Below are positions 31,658 through 39,347 of a stretch of DNA of 49,873 nt, one piece after another. The notes under the pieces are model-generated. The model worked only from the letters and a program-made list of their open reading frames with translations. It was not told where the DNA came from and did no database searches. The position numbers and the translations under genes were made by a program. Origin of the DNA: a bacterium 1XD21-13 (lineage in GTDB: Bacteria > Bacillota > Clostridia > Lachnospirales > Lachnospiraceae). The stretch's first letter is position 1. Every line of letters starts with the position of its first letter. Location: assembly GCA_009917555.1 (NCBI GenBank), contig QZDX01000025.1:1-49873 (forward strand), in the 5' to 3' direction.

Positions 31658-31721
31658 GAATGGTGTACCTCCTTTATATATTTGTCCACCAACCCGACGG
31701 ATTTTTCATGAATTATGAAAT

Positions 31722-31850
31722 AAAAAACCTCTCTGCCGCAAAGACAGAGAGGTTCTCGAAAATCATTCTCATAGAGAAAATGCATCGTCCTCGGCAGGCG
31801 GCTTCACCTTATGCCTTACGGCGCCTGCTGTCTTCGGGTCGTGTTACATG
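31722..31850 (-). promoter_or_regulatory. L10 leader RNA with attenuator hairpin
   Basis: On the minus strand the untranslated leader of rplJL contains GCCGAGGACGATGCA-like sequence and GC-rich stems (about 31780-31850). It ends in a perfect 12-bp hairpin, AACCTCTCTG.../...CAGAGAGGTT (31726-31754), followed by TTTTTTAT. This is the usual plan of the ribosomal protein L10 leader, where the L10-L12 complex binds and a terminator adjusts read-through. Confidence 0.85.
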
Positions 31851-31857
31851 CTATGCA

Positions 31858-31886
31858 AGCATAGCACATCTAAATCTAAATGTCAA
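31858..31886 (-). promoter_or_regulatory. Promoter of rplJL
   Basis: Minus strand -35 TTGACA (31881-31886), 17 bases, -10 TATGCT (31858-31863), directly upstream of the L10 leader. The -10 overlaps a palindrome GCTATGC/GCATAGC. Confidence 0.85.
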
Positions 31887-31909
31887 TCAAATTTCCGCAT
31901 CCGTTTAAA

Positions 31910-32602
31910 CTAAACCAGCTTTGCCGGATTCAGCTTTACGCCAGGTCCCATAGTAGGAGCAATGGTAATACTCTTTAAGAACTGGCCCTTCACTGCGGAA
32001 GGTCTTGCCTTATTGATTGCATCGATAAGCGTCTGGAAGTTGTCCGCTAACTGCTCCTCTGTAAAAGAAGCCTTTCCAATTGGCACGTGGATAATGTTTG
32101 TCTTGTCCAGTCTGTACTCGATCTTACCAGCCTTGATATCCTGGATTGCCTTTGTCACATCCATGGTTACCGTTCCGGCCTTGGGGTTCGGCATCAGACC
32201 CTTGGGTCCCAGTACACGTCCGAGACGTCCAACAACACCCATCATATCCGGGGTTGCCACAACTACATCAAACTCAAACCATCCCTCATTCTGAATCTTC
32301 GGAATCAGCTCCTCTGCTCCTACGTAATCTGCGCCTGCTGCCTGGGCCTCGTCAGCCTTGGCATTCTTGGCAAATACCAGAACACGTGCAGTCTTACCTG
32401 TTCCGTGGGGAAGAACAACGGCGCCACGAATCTGCTGATCCGCGTGACGTCCGTCACAGCCTGTGCGGATGTGAGCCTCGATGGTCTCGTCAAATTTTGC
32501 AACAGCCAGCTTCTTTACAATGCTGATTGCTTCGTTTCTATCATACTGGGTCTGTTTGTCGTAGAGCTTTGCAGCCTCAACATATTTCTTTCCATGTTTC
32601 AT
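31910..32602 (-). CDS. rplA: 50S ribosomal protein L1
   Basis: L1 forms the mobile L1 stalk that helps tRNA leave the E site and can repress its own operon. The chosen ATG ([16 protein letters not shown]) gives 230 residues with AGGAGG upstream. The conserved [20 protein letters not shown] and [25 protein letters not shown] segments are complete. It follows rplK with a 73-base gap holding a 44-base sequence nearly identical to the one in front of rplK. Confidence 0.99.
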   Translation of the reverse strand: MKHGKKYVEAAKLYDKQTQYDRNEAISIVKKLAVAKFDETIEAHIRTGCDGRHADQQIRGAVVLPHGTGKTARVLVFAKNAKADEAQAAGADYVGAEELIPKIQNEGWFEFDVVVATPDMMGVVGRLGRVLGPKGLMPNPKAGTVTMDVTKAIQDIKAGKIEYRLDKTNIIHVPIGKASFTEEQLADNFQTLIDAINKARPSAVKGQFLKSITIAPTMGPGVKLNPAKLV

Positions 32603-32610
32603 ATTAAATA

Positions 32611-32654
32611 ACCTCCTGGTGGTAATTGCGGGAATCTGGGTTAATCCCTCCCAC
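32611..32654 (-). repeat. 44-nt leader repeat, copy before rplA
   Basis: Includes the rplA ribosome binding site. It is identical at about 40 of 44 positions to 33109-33152 in front of rplK. On the minus strand GTGG at the start pairs with CCAC near the end and GGGATTA with TAATTCCC-like sequence, so a stem-loop can sit directly upstream of the AGGAGG. Confidence 0.85.
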
Positions 32655-32675
32655 GTTTTCATTTACAGTTACGTC

Positions 32676-33101
32676 TTAGTCTGTTACAGTGATACCCATA
32701 CTTCTTGCTGTACCAGCGATCATGCTGATGGCGGCGTCGATGCTTGCTGCATTTAAGTCCGGCATCTTCAGCTCTGCGATCTTCTGAAGCTCTGCTCTTG
32801 TAATGCTTGCTACCTTCGTCTTGTTCGGAACTCCGGAACCAGACTGGATGTTGCACGCCTTCTTAAGCAGTACGGCTGCAGGCGGAGTCTTTGTAATAAA
32901 GCTGAAAGATCTGTCTGCGTAAACTGTAATAACAACCGGAATGATCATTCCGTCCTGGTCTGCGGTTCTTGCGTTAAACTGCTTTGTGAACTCTACGATG
33001 TTCACACCATGCTGACCAAGTGCCGGTCCGACGGGTGGAGCCGGTGTTGCCTTTCCAGCAGGAATCTGTAATTTAATATAACCTGTTACTTTTTTTGCCA
33101 T
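32676..33101 (-). CDS. rplK: 50S ribosomal protein L11
   Basis: L11 is part of the GTPase-associated centre and is needed for the RelA stringent response. The chosen ATG gives [35 protein letters not shown], 141 residues, the normal length. The proline-rich N-terminal switch region and the rRNA-binding C-terminal domain ([39 protein letters not shown]) are complete. It is preceded by CAAGGAGGT inside a 44-base repeat and followed by rplA. Confidence 0.99.
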   Translation of the reverse strand: MAKKVTGYIKLQIPAGKATPAPPVGPALGQHGVNIVEFTKQFNARTADQDGMIIPVVITVYADRSFSFITKTPPAAVLLKKACNIQSGSGVPNKTKVASITRAELQKIAELKMPDLNAASIDAAISMIAGTARSMGITVTD

Positions 33102-33108
33102 ATCAGGC

Positions 33109-33152
33109 ACCTCCTTGTGGTAATCGCGGGAATTAGGGTTAATCCCTCCCAC
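33109..33152 (-). repeat. 44-nt leader repeat, copy before rplK
   Basis: The partner of the 32611-32654 copy, with about four differences. It carries the rplK ribosome binding site and the same GTGG/CCAC and GGGA/TCCC stem potential. Confidence 0.85.
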
Positions 33153-33204
33153 TTAATTATGATTTACTAGGTTCCAGGATCCATATATGACTGCGTCATA
33201 TATG

Positions 33205-33720
33205 CTACATTTTTCGTACTTCTGAGAAGCTAATCTCTACCGGGGTTTCCCGGCCGAAGAGATCCACGTTGATGATCACACACTGCTTGCCATGGTTCAT
33301 GGATTGAATGGTTCCCACCGTATCGGCCCAAACACCGCCTGTGACAATCACGGTATCTCCCTCCGCAAAGTCAATCACGACGTTCTCAGCCTGGATACCC
33401 AGTGGTCTCATCTCTTCCTCTGTGAGCGGAACCGGCTTGGATCCAGGTCCAACAAATCCGGTAACGCCTCTGGTGTTGCGCACCACATACCAGGTGTCGT
33501 CATTCATCACCATGTTGATCAGAACATAGCCCGGGAACAGCTTCTTCTGAACCTGCTTTCTGGCTCCGTTCTTCATCTCTACCACATCCTGCATGGGAAC
33601 TCTCACCTCCAGGATCTGTTCCTCCAGATGTCTGTTCTCAATCGTCTTCTCAATGTTGGCCTTAACCTTGTTCTCATACCCGGAATAGGTATGAACTACA
33701 TACCAGTTCGCCTCTGCCAT
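33205..33720 (-). CDS. nusG: Transcription termination/antitermination factor NusG
   Basis: NusG binds RNA polymerase and modulates pausing, termination and transcription-translation coupling. It has 171 residues: an NGN domain (NWYVVHTYSGYENKVKANIEK, FPGYVLINMVMNDDTWYVVRNTRGVTGFVG) and a C-terminal KOW domain (EGDTVIVTGGVWADTVGTIQSMNHGKQ). It follows secE with a 10-base gap, the classical arrangement. Confidence 0.99.
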   Translation of the reverse strand: MAEANWYVVHTYSGYENKVKANIEKTIENRHLEEQILEVRVPMQDVVEMKNGARKQVQKKLFPGYVLINMVMNDDTWYVVRNTRGVTGFVGPGSKPVPLTEEEMRPLGIQAENVVIDFAEGDTVIVTGGVWADTVGTIQSMNHGKQCVIINVDLFGRETPVEISFSEVRKM

Positions 33721-33730
33721 ATCGTCACCC

Positions 33731-33934
33731 CTATAACTTTATGATAGCATCAATACCGTAGGTCATTATAACGTCCAGTATCTTAATAATGATGCCCAAA
33801 GCCACGGATGTTGCCACAACTGCAATGGTCTGCTTTGTAAGGGACTTTTTGTCCGGCCAGATGATCTTCTTGTATTCAGCTTTAAGGCCCTTAAACCAGC
33901 TCTTCTTTGGAGCTTTGTCTGCTGCTTCGCTCAT
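33731..33934 (-). CDS. secE: Preprotein translocase subunit SecE
   Basis: 67 residues, the short Gram-positive form: a cytoplasmic amphipathic part (SWFKGLKAEYKKIIWPDKKSLTKQT) then a single membrane helix (AVVATSVALGIIIKILDVIMTYGI). SecE clamps SecY in the protein-conducting channel. It lies between rpmG and nusG as usual. Confidence 0.98.
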   Translation of the reverse strand: MSEAADKAPKKSWFKGLKAEYKKIIWPDKKSLTKQTIAVVATSVALGIIIKILDVIMTYGIDAIIKL

Positions 33935-33958
33935 CTTCCCACTTTCCTTTCCGGCATC

Positions 33959-34108
33959 CTACTTGGTCTCTTTGTGCAGTGTGTGTTTCCTGCAGAATCT
34001 GCAGTACTTACTGGTTTCCATCCTGTCCGGATGGTTCTTTTTCTCTTTTGTCATGTTGTAATTACGTTGTTTACACTCCGTACATGCCAATGTGATTTTT
34101 ACGCGCAC
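33959..34108 (-). CDS. rpmG: 50S ribosomal protein L33
   Basis: A 49-residue gene found by reading the minus strand from a GTG at 34106-34108 behind GCGGAGGTG. The product begins [18 protein letters not shown] and ends [14 protein letters not shown]. Cysteines 9, 12, 36 and 39 form the zinc ribbon of the zinc-dependent L33 form. It lies 24 bases before secE, in the standard rpmG-secE-nusG order. Confidence 0.95.
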   Translation of the reverse strand: MRVKITLACTECKQRNYNMTKEKKNHPDRMETSKYCRFCRKHTLHKETK

Positions 34109-34204
34109 GACTTCCACCTCCGCTTAATTTCTCTTTGTCTGCGGCCTTGCGAGGACCGCCGTTTTTCAGGCATAAAAAAAAAGCCTACTTCCATTCGCCA
34201 TAGT

Positions 34205-34234
34205 ATCATAGCATGATATGTAAGAGAATGTCAA
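34205..34234 (-). promoter_or_regulatory. Promoter of rpmG-secE-nusG-rplKA
   Basis: Minus strand -35 TTGACA (34229-34234), 18 bases, -10 TATGAT (34205-34210), about 97 bases before the rpmG start. It is arranged back to back with the IclR gene promoter. Confidence 0.85.
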
Positions 34235-34264
34235 GGATTTTGTAAAAAATAGTAGTAATGTAAC

Positions 34265-34334
34265 TTGACACACTTTTTTTCGGACTTTACAATGAAATTA
34301 TATGGAAAACCCCTGGCTTTGTAAAGGGTTTTCC
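34265..34334 (+). promoter_or_regulatory. Promoter and inverted repeat upstream of the IclR regulator
   Basis: Plus strand -35 TTGACA (34265-34270), 17 bases, -10 TACAAT (34288-34293). A perfect 9-bp inverted repeat GGAAAACCC (34304-34312) / GGGTTTTCC (34326-34334) sits at the transcription start and 5' leader, a natural place for an autoregulatory operator or a roadblock. Confidence 0.8.
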
Positions 34335-34368
34335 GGAAGTTCTCAAAAAAGAGGGGAGGCTATATATA

Positions 34369-35127
34369 ATGGAAGAAACTGTTCGGGTTGCTGACCGCAT
34401 TTTTGATATCTTGGAAGCGTTAGCCGCATCCAACTCTCCCCTAGGGCTTTCGGAGCTGGCCAAGGCCACCCATATGAGTAAAAGCACTGTCCACCGGCTG
34501 GCAACCTCCATGTGCGCCCGGCAGTATGTGGAAAAAAGCAGTGATGGCCTCTATTCCATCGGCTACAAGCTCATCGAGACGGTGAGCCTTCATATCAATC
34601 AGCTGGAGCTTCTCACTGAGGCCAAGCCCTTTTTAAGCGATATTATGCGGGATCTGGATCTGACTGCCCATCTGGGAATTCTGGACGGCTGTGATGTAGT
34701 CTATCTGGAGAAAATGGATATCTACCCCAACACCCGGCTCTACACCCAGGTAGGATACCGTTCCCCGGCTTTCTGCTCCTCCATCGGCAAATGCCTTCTG
34801 GCCTGCCTGTCCGGGGACGAGCTGGAGGATGCCCTGTACCTGTGCAATTTTCAAAGGTACACGCCAAATACCATCACGGACGCAAGGGAGTTCAAGCGTT
34901 ACCTCAGAGTTATCCGGCGGCAGGGCTGGGCTATGGATAATGAGGAATACCAGATCGGGCACCGCTGTGTAGGGGCGCCGGTGTTTGACTACCGGGGATC
35001 TCCCGTGGCTGCCATCAGCGCCAGCGGGTCTATTGCCCAGCTCTCGGATGACAAGCTGGAGATGGTGATCCGGGAGGTAAAGCAGGCAGCACAGAAGCTT
35101 TCCCGCAGGATGGGTTATGTGGAATGA
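34369..35127 (+). CDS. IclR-family transcriptional regulator
   Basis: 252 residues: an N-terminal winged helix (RVADRIFDILEALAASNSPLGLSELAKATHMSKSTVHRLATSM) and a C-terminal IclR effector-binding domain (about 75-250, with AHLGILDGCDVVYLEKMD, GKCLLACLSGDELE and GAPVFDYRGSPVAAISASG). Family members sense small carbon compounds such as glyoxylate or aromatic acids. It converges on the aldehyde dehydrogenase/FIST-protein pair, a possible but unproven target. GAGGGGAGG precedes the start. Confidence 0.95.
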   Translation: MEETVRVADRIFDILEALAASNSPLGLSELAKATHMSKSTVHRLATSMCARQYVEKSSDGLYSIGYKLIETVSLHINQLELLTEAKPFLSDIMRDLDLTAHLGILDGCDVVYLEKMDIYPNTRLYTQVGYRSPAFCSSIGKCLLACLSGDELEDALYLCNFQRYTPNTITDAREFKRYLRVIRRQGWAMDNEEYQIGHRCVGAPVFDYRGSPVAAISASGSIAQLSDDKLEMVIREVKQAAQKLSRRMGYVE

Positions 35128-35173
35128 CCAGCATCAAAATCCGCATATTCCTCCATTATATATCGAAATAATT

Positions 35174-35271
35174 ACAACAGCCTTCCTCATATCCTGTGTT
35201 CGGCTGTTTACGTACATTCTGTCAGATCGGTACGTATGCAACCAAACACTGGATACCGGAAAGGCTGTTGT
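35174..35271. repeat. Palindromic repeat element, copy 2 (two-way terminator candidate)
   Basis: A 98-base near-perfect foldback: ACAACAGCCTT (35174-35184) pairs with AAGGCTGTTGT (35261-35271), and the arms continue inward to ACGTAC/GTACGT (35210-35215 / 35230-35235). T-rich sequence follows on both strands. It lies between the convergent IclR and aldehyde dehydrogenase genes and shares sequence with the element at 11404-11503. Confidence 0.8.
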
Positions 35272-35301
35272 CTTATTTTATAACATTCTTTTTTTAAAGC
35301 A

Positions 35302-36735
35302 TTAGATAATATTCTTTAAAACAATCGTCTTGGTCCTGGTCACCTCGTCAAAGGTAGACATAACGCCCTCGGTGCCGATTCCGGAATATTTGTAACCGCC
35401 AAAGGGCATCTCAAAGCTGCGGAAGAAGCTTGCGCCGTTGATGATGGTTCCGCCGCACTCCAATGCGTTGCAGACCCTCATGGCCGTCTTCATATTCTCT
35501 GTGAATACACAGCCGCAGAGACCGAACTTCGATCCGTTTGCAATCTCAATGGCTTCCTCTACCGTGTCAAAGGTGATGATGGGAACTACCGGTCCGAAGA
35601 TCTCCATATCAATGGCCACGTCAGCCGTCTTGGGAACGTCTGCGATAACTGTAGGAGCAATAAAAGCGCCATTTCTGGTTCCGCCCAGGATGACCTTGCC
35701 GCCCTGTTTTACCGTAAGCTTAATCTGTTCCTCTACCTTGATGGCTGCCTTCTCACTGATCAGGCATCCAATCTGAGTGCTCTCGTCTGCGGGCATACCC
35801 TGCTTCAACTGTTTGATGCGCTCCACGGCCTTTGCGGTGAATTCCTCCACACGGCTTCTATGTATCAGGAAACGCTTGGAAGCACAGCACACCTGTCCCG
35901 TATTGTACATGCGGCCCCAGATAAGCTCCTCTACCGCCAGGTCTACATCGCCGTCCTCCAATACGATAAAGGCATCATTTCCGCCCAGCTCCAGTGCAAT
36001 GTGAGCCAGATGATCTGCCGCTGTTCTCGCCGTCTCAATGCCTACCTCGGTGGAGCCTGTAAGGGTAATAGCATGGACATCCTTGTTGGCACACAGCCAT
36101 GCTCCTACCTTGGAGCCGCGTCCGGTCACAACCTCAATTGCTCCCGGTGTCACGCCGGCCTCGCCCAAGAGAGCCGTCAGCTTGCAAAGAGTCAGCGGGT
36201 TGTCTGTGGAGGGCTTTACGATTGCCGCATTTCCTGCAAGAAGCGTGGGTGCTACCTTCTGATCAAAGAGATCACAGGGGAAATTAAAGGGGATCACGCA
36301 AGCAATCACGCCGATGGGCTCCCGCTTGGTGATCAGCACATGCTTATCCTGGCCTGCCTCCATACCTGCAGGAATGGTCTCGCCGTACAGATGCTTTGCC
36401 TTCTCCGAAAATGCCTTGAAGGCAATGGGAATATTGCCAATCTCAGCTCTCGCCTCCGTGATAGGCTTTCCTGTCTCCTGGGATAAGGTCTGGGCCAAAT
36501 CCTCCTTATTTTTCTCTACCAGATCCAGAAAGCGGTACATGATCTCGGCTTTTTCATACACGGGAACCGCAGCCCATATCTTCTGTGCCGCAGCCGCCTT
36601 CTCTACTGCCAGATCCACATCCTCCTTCGTCGCCGCCGGAACGGTATCCACAACTGCGCCGGTTGCCGGATTGATCACTTCGATTACTTCACCGTTGGAG
36701 GCATCTACAGACGCTCCATTAATAAACATTTTCAT
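35302..36735 (-). CDS. NAD(P)-dependent aldehyde dehydrogenase family protein
   Basis: A 477-residue ALDH-superfamily enzyme from the ATG at 36735, which has AGGAG upstream. It has a cofactor-binding N-terminal region (PFNFPCDLFDQKVAPTLLAGNAAIVKPS, TGSTEVGIETARTA), the catalytic Glu in ALELGGNDAFIV and the catalytic Cys in NTGQVCCASKRF. The EIFGPVVPI motif and SFFRSFEMPFGGYKYSG are also present. It resembles semialdehyde and lactaldehyde dehydrogenases that oxidise aldehydes to acids, but the substrate is not determinable. It follows the FIST-protein gene in the same direction. Confidence 0.95.
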   Translation of the reverse strand: MKMFINGASVDASNGEVIEVINPATGAVVDTVPAATKEDVDLAVEKAAAAQKIWAAVPVYEKAEIMYRFLDLVEKNKEDLAQTLSQETGKPITEARAEIGNIPIAFKAFSEKAKHLYGETIPAGMEAGQDKHVLITKREPIGVIACVIPFNFPCDLFDQKVAPTLLAGNAAIVKPSTDNPLTLCKLTALLGEAGVTPGAIEVVTGRGSKVGAWLCANKDVHAITLTGSTEVGIETARTAADHLAHIALELGGNDAFIVLEDGDVDLAVEELIWGRMYNTGQVCCASKRFLIHRSRVEEFTAKAVERIKQLKQGMPADESTQIGCLISEKAAIKVEEQIKLTVKQGGKVILGGTRNGAFIAPTVIADVPKTADVAIDMEIFGPVVPIITFDTVEEAIEIANGSKFGLCGCVFTENMKTAMRVCNALECGGTIINGASFFRSFEMPFGGYKYSGIGTEGVMSTFDEVTRTKTIVLKNII

Positions 36736-36875
36736 GGGAATTTTTCTCCTTTCCTTAGATCCGCACATACTTTTTGTGCATAGAGGGATATGCCCCAGGG
36801 CACCATCTCTTTGCCTGACGGCAACTTCACCTTGCCCGCAGGGTGTTTCTTTGATTTGCATATAAAGTCTCGTTT

Positions 36876-38042
36876 CTATGCCTCAAAGCCTGTGAAGGAA
36901 AGCATCAGGCCGCCACAGGTATTCAGACCGTCCGCCTCAAAGCCGTATTCGCCAAAGGTGAACTCTACGATAAAGGGAACATCGCCTGCTTCCTTCTTAA
37001 GCTGCTCCGCTACCTCGTCAATGCGACTGTCAATGCCCGCTCTTCTTCCACCGCAGTGTACCAGATGGTAAGCGCCGGCCGGAGCTGCCATTTTCTCCTT
37101 CAGTGCGGCAAGGGTGTTGCCAGTGGAATCAATGAGCTCGTCTACGGTTGCTTCCATGCGGATCACAGCCGTACCCTCTGCCAAGTTATTTCCAATGTTC
37201 ATACTCAGATCGTCATTTCCATTCATGGGATGGCGGATGGCTACCAGATCGCCTAGACGGTCCTTTACGCCAAGAGGAGATGTGATGGTCTGTACCAGAA
37301 GATCTCCGCCCATAACCGCATCCGTTCCCATGCCTCTCCAGTCTGCATATTTCTTGAGAGCCGGAACGCCGTCAATCTCTGCCAGAACACGGTTATCCAC
37401 TACCTTTGTGATGATACCCATGTCCTTGGTCTCCCTGTATGCGCCGGTGAACTTGTTGGTCATCTTCTTAGCCGTGTAGAAGAACGCCACTGCCACGCCG
37501 TCCGCAAAGGCTCCCTTATCTGTATAGAGCTTCCACTCTCCTGCAATACTATTGTCTGCGGCGCTTCCACCGTAAAAGGGTACTCTTCCGATCACTTTTG
37601 TAATACCCTTTAAGTAGAATTCCTCTTCTCCCGGAGGCGCTACCATGTAGAAATAATCCGGAGCTGTCGTCTTGCCGGCACGCTCCAGGGCAAGCTTCGC
37701 TGCCTGCTCTCCTGCGTCCACAGGGCATCCGCTCTTTTCCACTGCCGCAATACCTACGGTCATTTCCGGATCAGATACTGCCATGATTCCTACGAAGCCA
37801 TCATCTCCCGTCACAAAGCCCTCTGGTGTAATCACACCTGTAAAGGATGTGTTTCCGATCACGGGAACGCCTAGCAGCTCCTCTGCAATGCCTGCCAGCA
37901 TAGCATCCAAATCATAGGCGCAGCTTGCATATACATATGCCATATTCACAGAATCCAGACCTGCTTTTGCTTTCTTCGCAGCCTCTGCTCCTGCCGCTTT
38001 CGGGTTACTGTTTGTACTGGAACCGGTGTTACCTTTCAACAT
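36876..38042 (-). CDS. FIST-domain protein
   Basis: A 388-residue protein with FIST N (about 25-215) and FIST C (about 225-380) domains: VYASCAYDLDAMLAGIAEELLGVPVIGNTSFTGVIT, YGGSAADNSIAGEWKLYTD, HLVHCGGRRAGIDSRIDEV, and the end TFGEYGFEADGLNTCGGLMLSFTGFEA. FIST domains are thought to sense small ligands, possibly amino acids, and often occur in signalling proteins; here the protein stands alone. The start MLKGN at 38042 has GGAGGT upstream. It is first in a two-gene unit with the aldehyde dehydrogenase, suggesting a shared substrate (inference). Confidence 0.88.
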   Translation of the reverse strand: MLKGNTGSSTNSNPKAAGAEAAKKAKAGLDSVNMAYVYASCAYDLDAMLAGIAEELLGVPVIGNTSFTGVITPEGFVTGDDGFVGIMAVSDPEMTVGIAAVEKSGCPVDAGEQAAKLALERAGKTTAPDYFYMVAPPGEEEFYLKGITKVIGRVPFYGGSAADNSIAGEWKLYTDKGAFADGVAVAFFYTAKKMTNKFTGAYRETKDMGIITKVVDNRVLAEIDGVPALKKYADWRGMGTDAVMGGDLLVQTITSPLGVKDRLGDLVAIRHPMNGNDDLSMNIGNNLAEGTAVIRMEATVDELIDSTGNTLAALKEKMAAPAGAYHLVHCGGRRAGIDSRIDEVAEQLKKEAGDVPFIVEFTFGEYGFEADGLNTCGGLMLSFTGFEA

Positions 38043-38380
38043 TTTGTACCTCCTTCTAATTTGTATAAAACGGACAATTTTTCTGTCTTGTTTTATTATA
38101 ATTTTATTTATTTTCACAGACAACCGGCAGATTCCGCCAAACGAAACGGGCGTTCCGCTGTGTGGAACGCCCGTTTTGAATTTCTTTTTGATTTTTTATA
38201 TAACAGTACCTCCAAGCAAACTCCACCCAGTCCCAGGGTAGCTCCAAATACTGGAAACTTCTTGCATTTCTTCTATGAAAATGATACTCTTTTTTGTGTG
38301 AAACCATATGTATGCCCTCAAATACAACATAAAAATCCGTTCGGGCTGCATTTATCCAATCAATCAAAGGAGAACGATTT
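38043..38380. other. Divergent intergenic region with a strong hairpin
   Basis: 338 bases without a gene between the FIST and DtxR-like genes. It holds a perfect 13-bp hairpin AAACGGGCGTTCC / GGAACGCCCGTTT (38144-38176). T-rich sequence follows only on the plus strand, where no gene precedes it. Otherwise AT-rich promoter-like sequence. Confidence 0.6.
38144..38176 (+). terminator. Terminator-like hairpin upstream of the DtxR-like gene
   Basis: A 13-bp perfect stem with a 7-base loop, then TTTTGAATTTCTTTTT on the plus strand. Because it lies between divergent genes, it may insulate them or be the remnant of a lost neighbour's terminator. Confidence 0.6.
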
Positions 38381-38767
38381 ATGAGCTATCAAAAGCACAA
38401 GTCTGAAGAATCCGTGGAGGATTATCTGGAAACCATTCTGATCCTCAGCCGCCAGCTTGCCAACGTGCGTTCCATTGATATCGCCAACGAGATGGACTAC
38501 TCCAAGCCCAGCGTCAGCGTGGCTATGAAAAACTTACGGCAGAAGGGCTACATCACCGTCTCAGAGGAAGGCTTTATCTGCCTGACTGATGAAGGATGCG
38601 GGCTGGCCGAAGCCATCTATGAGCGTCACTCCATCCTCTCCGAATGGCTGATCCGGCTTGGGGTGACTCCTGAAATTGCAGTGGCCGATGCCTGCAAAAT
38701 GGAGCATGATATGAGCGGGGAGAGCTTTGAGGCTATCAAAAAATATCTTCTTAAAAACCCGCCTTAA
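38381..38767 (+). CDS. DtxR/MntR-like metal-dependent transcriptional regulator
   Basis: 128 residues: an N-terminal winged helix (EESVEDYLETILILSRQLANVRSIDIANEMDYSKPSVSVAMKNLRQKGYI) and the metal-binding and dimerisation part (ERHSILSEWLIRLGVTPEIAVADACKMEHDMSGESFEAIKKYL), with His, Glu, Cys and His residues at the usual ligand positions. It lacks the SH3-like third domain, as many Clostridia versions do. It probably senses Fe or Mn and represses metal uptake genes, none of which are in this window. AAAGGAG precedes the start. Confidence 0.92.
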   Translation: MSYQKHKSEESVEDYLETILILSRQLANVRSIDIANEMDYSKPSVSVAMKNLRQKGYITVSEEGFICLTDEGCGLAEAIYERHSILSEWLIRLGVTPEIAVADACKMEHDMSGESFEAIKKYLLKNPP

Positions 38768-39089
38768 TCATCCCCCACCTACGGGGGCTGTCGCAAAAGG
38801 AACTGGCAGGGAGGCTGGGTGTCAAATGGTATAGGAAATAGAAATGCGGGGCTAAATGCTTAAGCCCCGCTTATTATCAAAAGGCTCCGCATGATTTCTC
38901 ATACAAAGCCTTTATCTTATCATATATTCATATTTCTACTTACTGCACCACCATGTTTTGTCATTTATTCTAATGTATCAGCATACCAGCTTCACTAAAA
39001 ATACAATTTTTCATATTTCATTTAATATGAATTCTCTCTGCTTTGGTTGTAAGCCGGTCGTAAATTGGGATTTTTAAATCTTCAAATTC
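38768..39089. other. Junction region between chromosome and mobile element
   Basis: No gene in 322 bases. It contains a strong terminator (38846-38875) and a second foldback AAAGGCT/AGCCTTT (38880-38913). It also has GGGGGCTGTCGCAAAA at 38784-38799, which looks like the outer end of some insertion sequences. Base composition becomes more AT-rich from here on. The element boundary probably lies in or near this stretch, but no attachment repeat could be verified. Confidence 0.45.
38846..38875 (+). terminator. Terminator after the DtxR-like gene
   Basis: GCGGGGCT (38846-38853) pairs with AGCCCCGC (38863-38870), followed by TTATT. It lies about 80 bases beyond the DtxR-like stop codon. Confidence 0.7.
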
Positions 39090-39347
39090 TTATTTTATTG
39101 GTCTTTGCCAAGCGTTTTCATTGTCATATCCATACACTGTAAAATGACTGTTCTCTGTTCCGTACTCGTCCATAACAAAAAACTGGTTCAGCTCCTTTTC
39201 AGACAGTTCAGAAAACATAGTTTCATGTTCCCTGCGGTAATCCATGTGCCGGTAATAGTTAATGGCTTCGCCCTTGAGCGACATCTGGCACAAGCGGTCA
39301 AAGCGATGCCTGATTGTCATTTCATCATGGCAAGAAGGTTTCTCCAT
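39090..39347 (-). CDS. Small mobile-element hypothetical protein
   Basis: 85 residues, hydrophilic, with no membrane segment: MEKPSCHDEMTIRHRFDRLCQM, then a basic/acidic helix (YYRHMDYRREHETMFSELSEKELNQFFVMDEY) and an aromatic C-terminus. A near-perfect GGAGGAGGTG ribosome binding site precedes the ATG. Small proteins with a SELSEKELNQLFV-like segment recur in Firmicutes integrative elements, but I cannot assign a function. Confidence 0.7.
   Translation of the reverse strand: MEKPSCHDEMTIRHRFDRLCQMSLKGEAINYYRHMDYRREHETMFSELSEKELNQFFVMDEYGTENSHFTVYGYDNENAWQRPIK

Noticed and set aside
34109-34204. A tRNA-Trp gene near secE, as found in some Bacillota
   Set aside because: The leader before rpmG contains no cloverleaf, only a short GC-rich stem and an oligo-A tract.
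38144-38176. The perfect hairpin as a riboswitch expression platform for the FIST gene
   Set aside because: On the minus strand the hairpin is not followed by a proper T-tract and no aptamer-like sequence is recognisable upstream; plain terminator or insulator is simpler.
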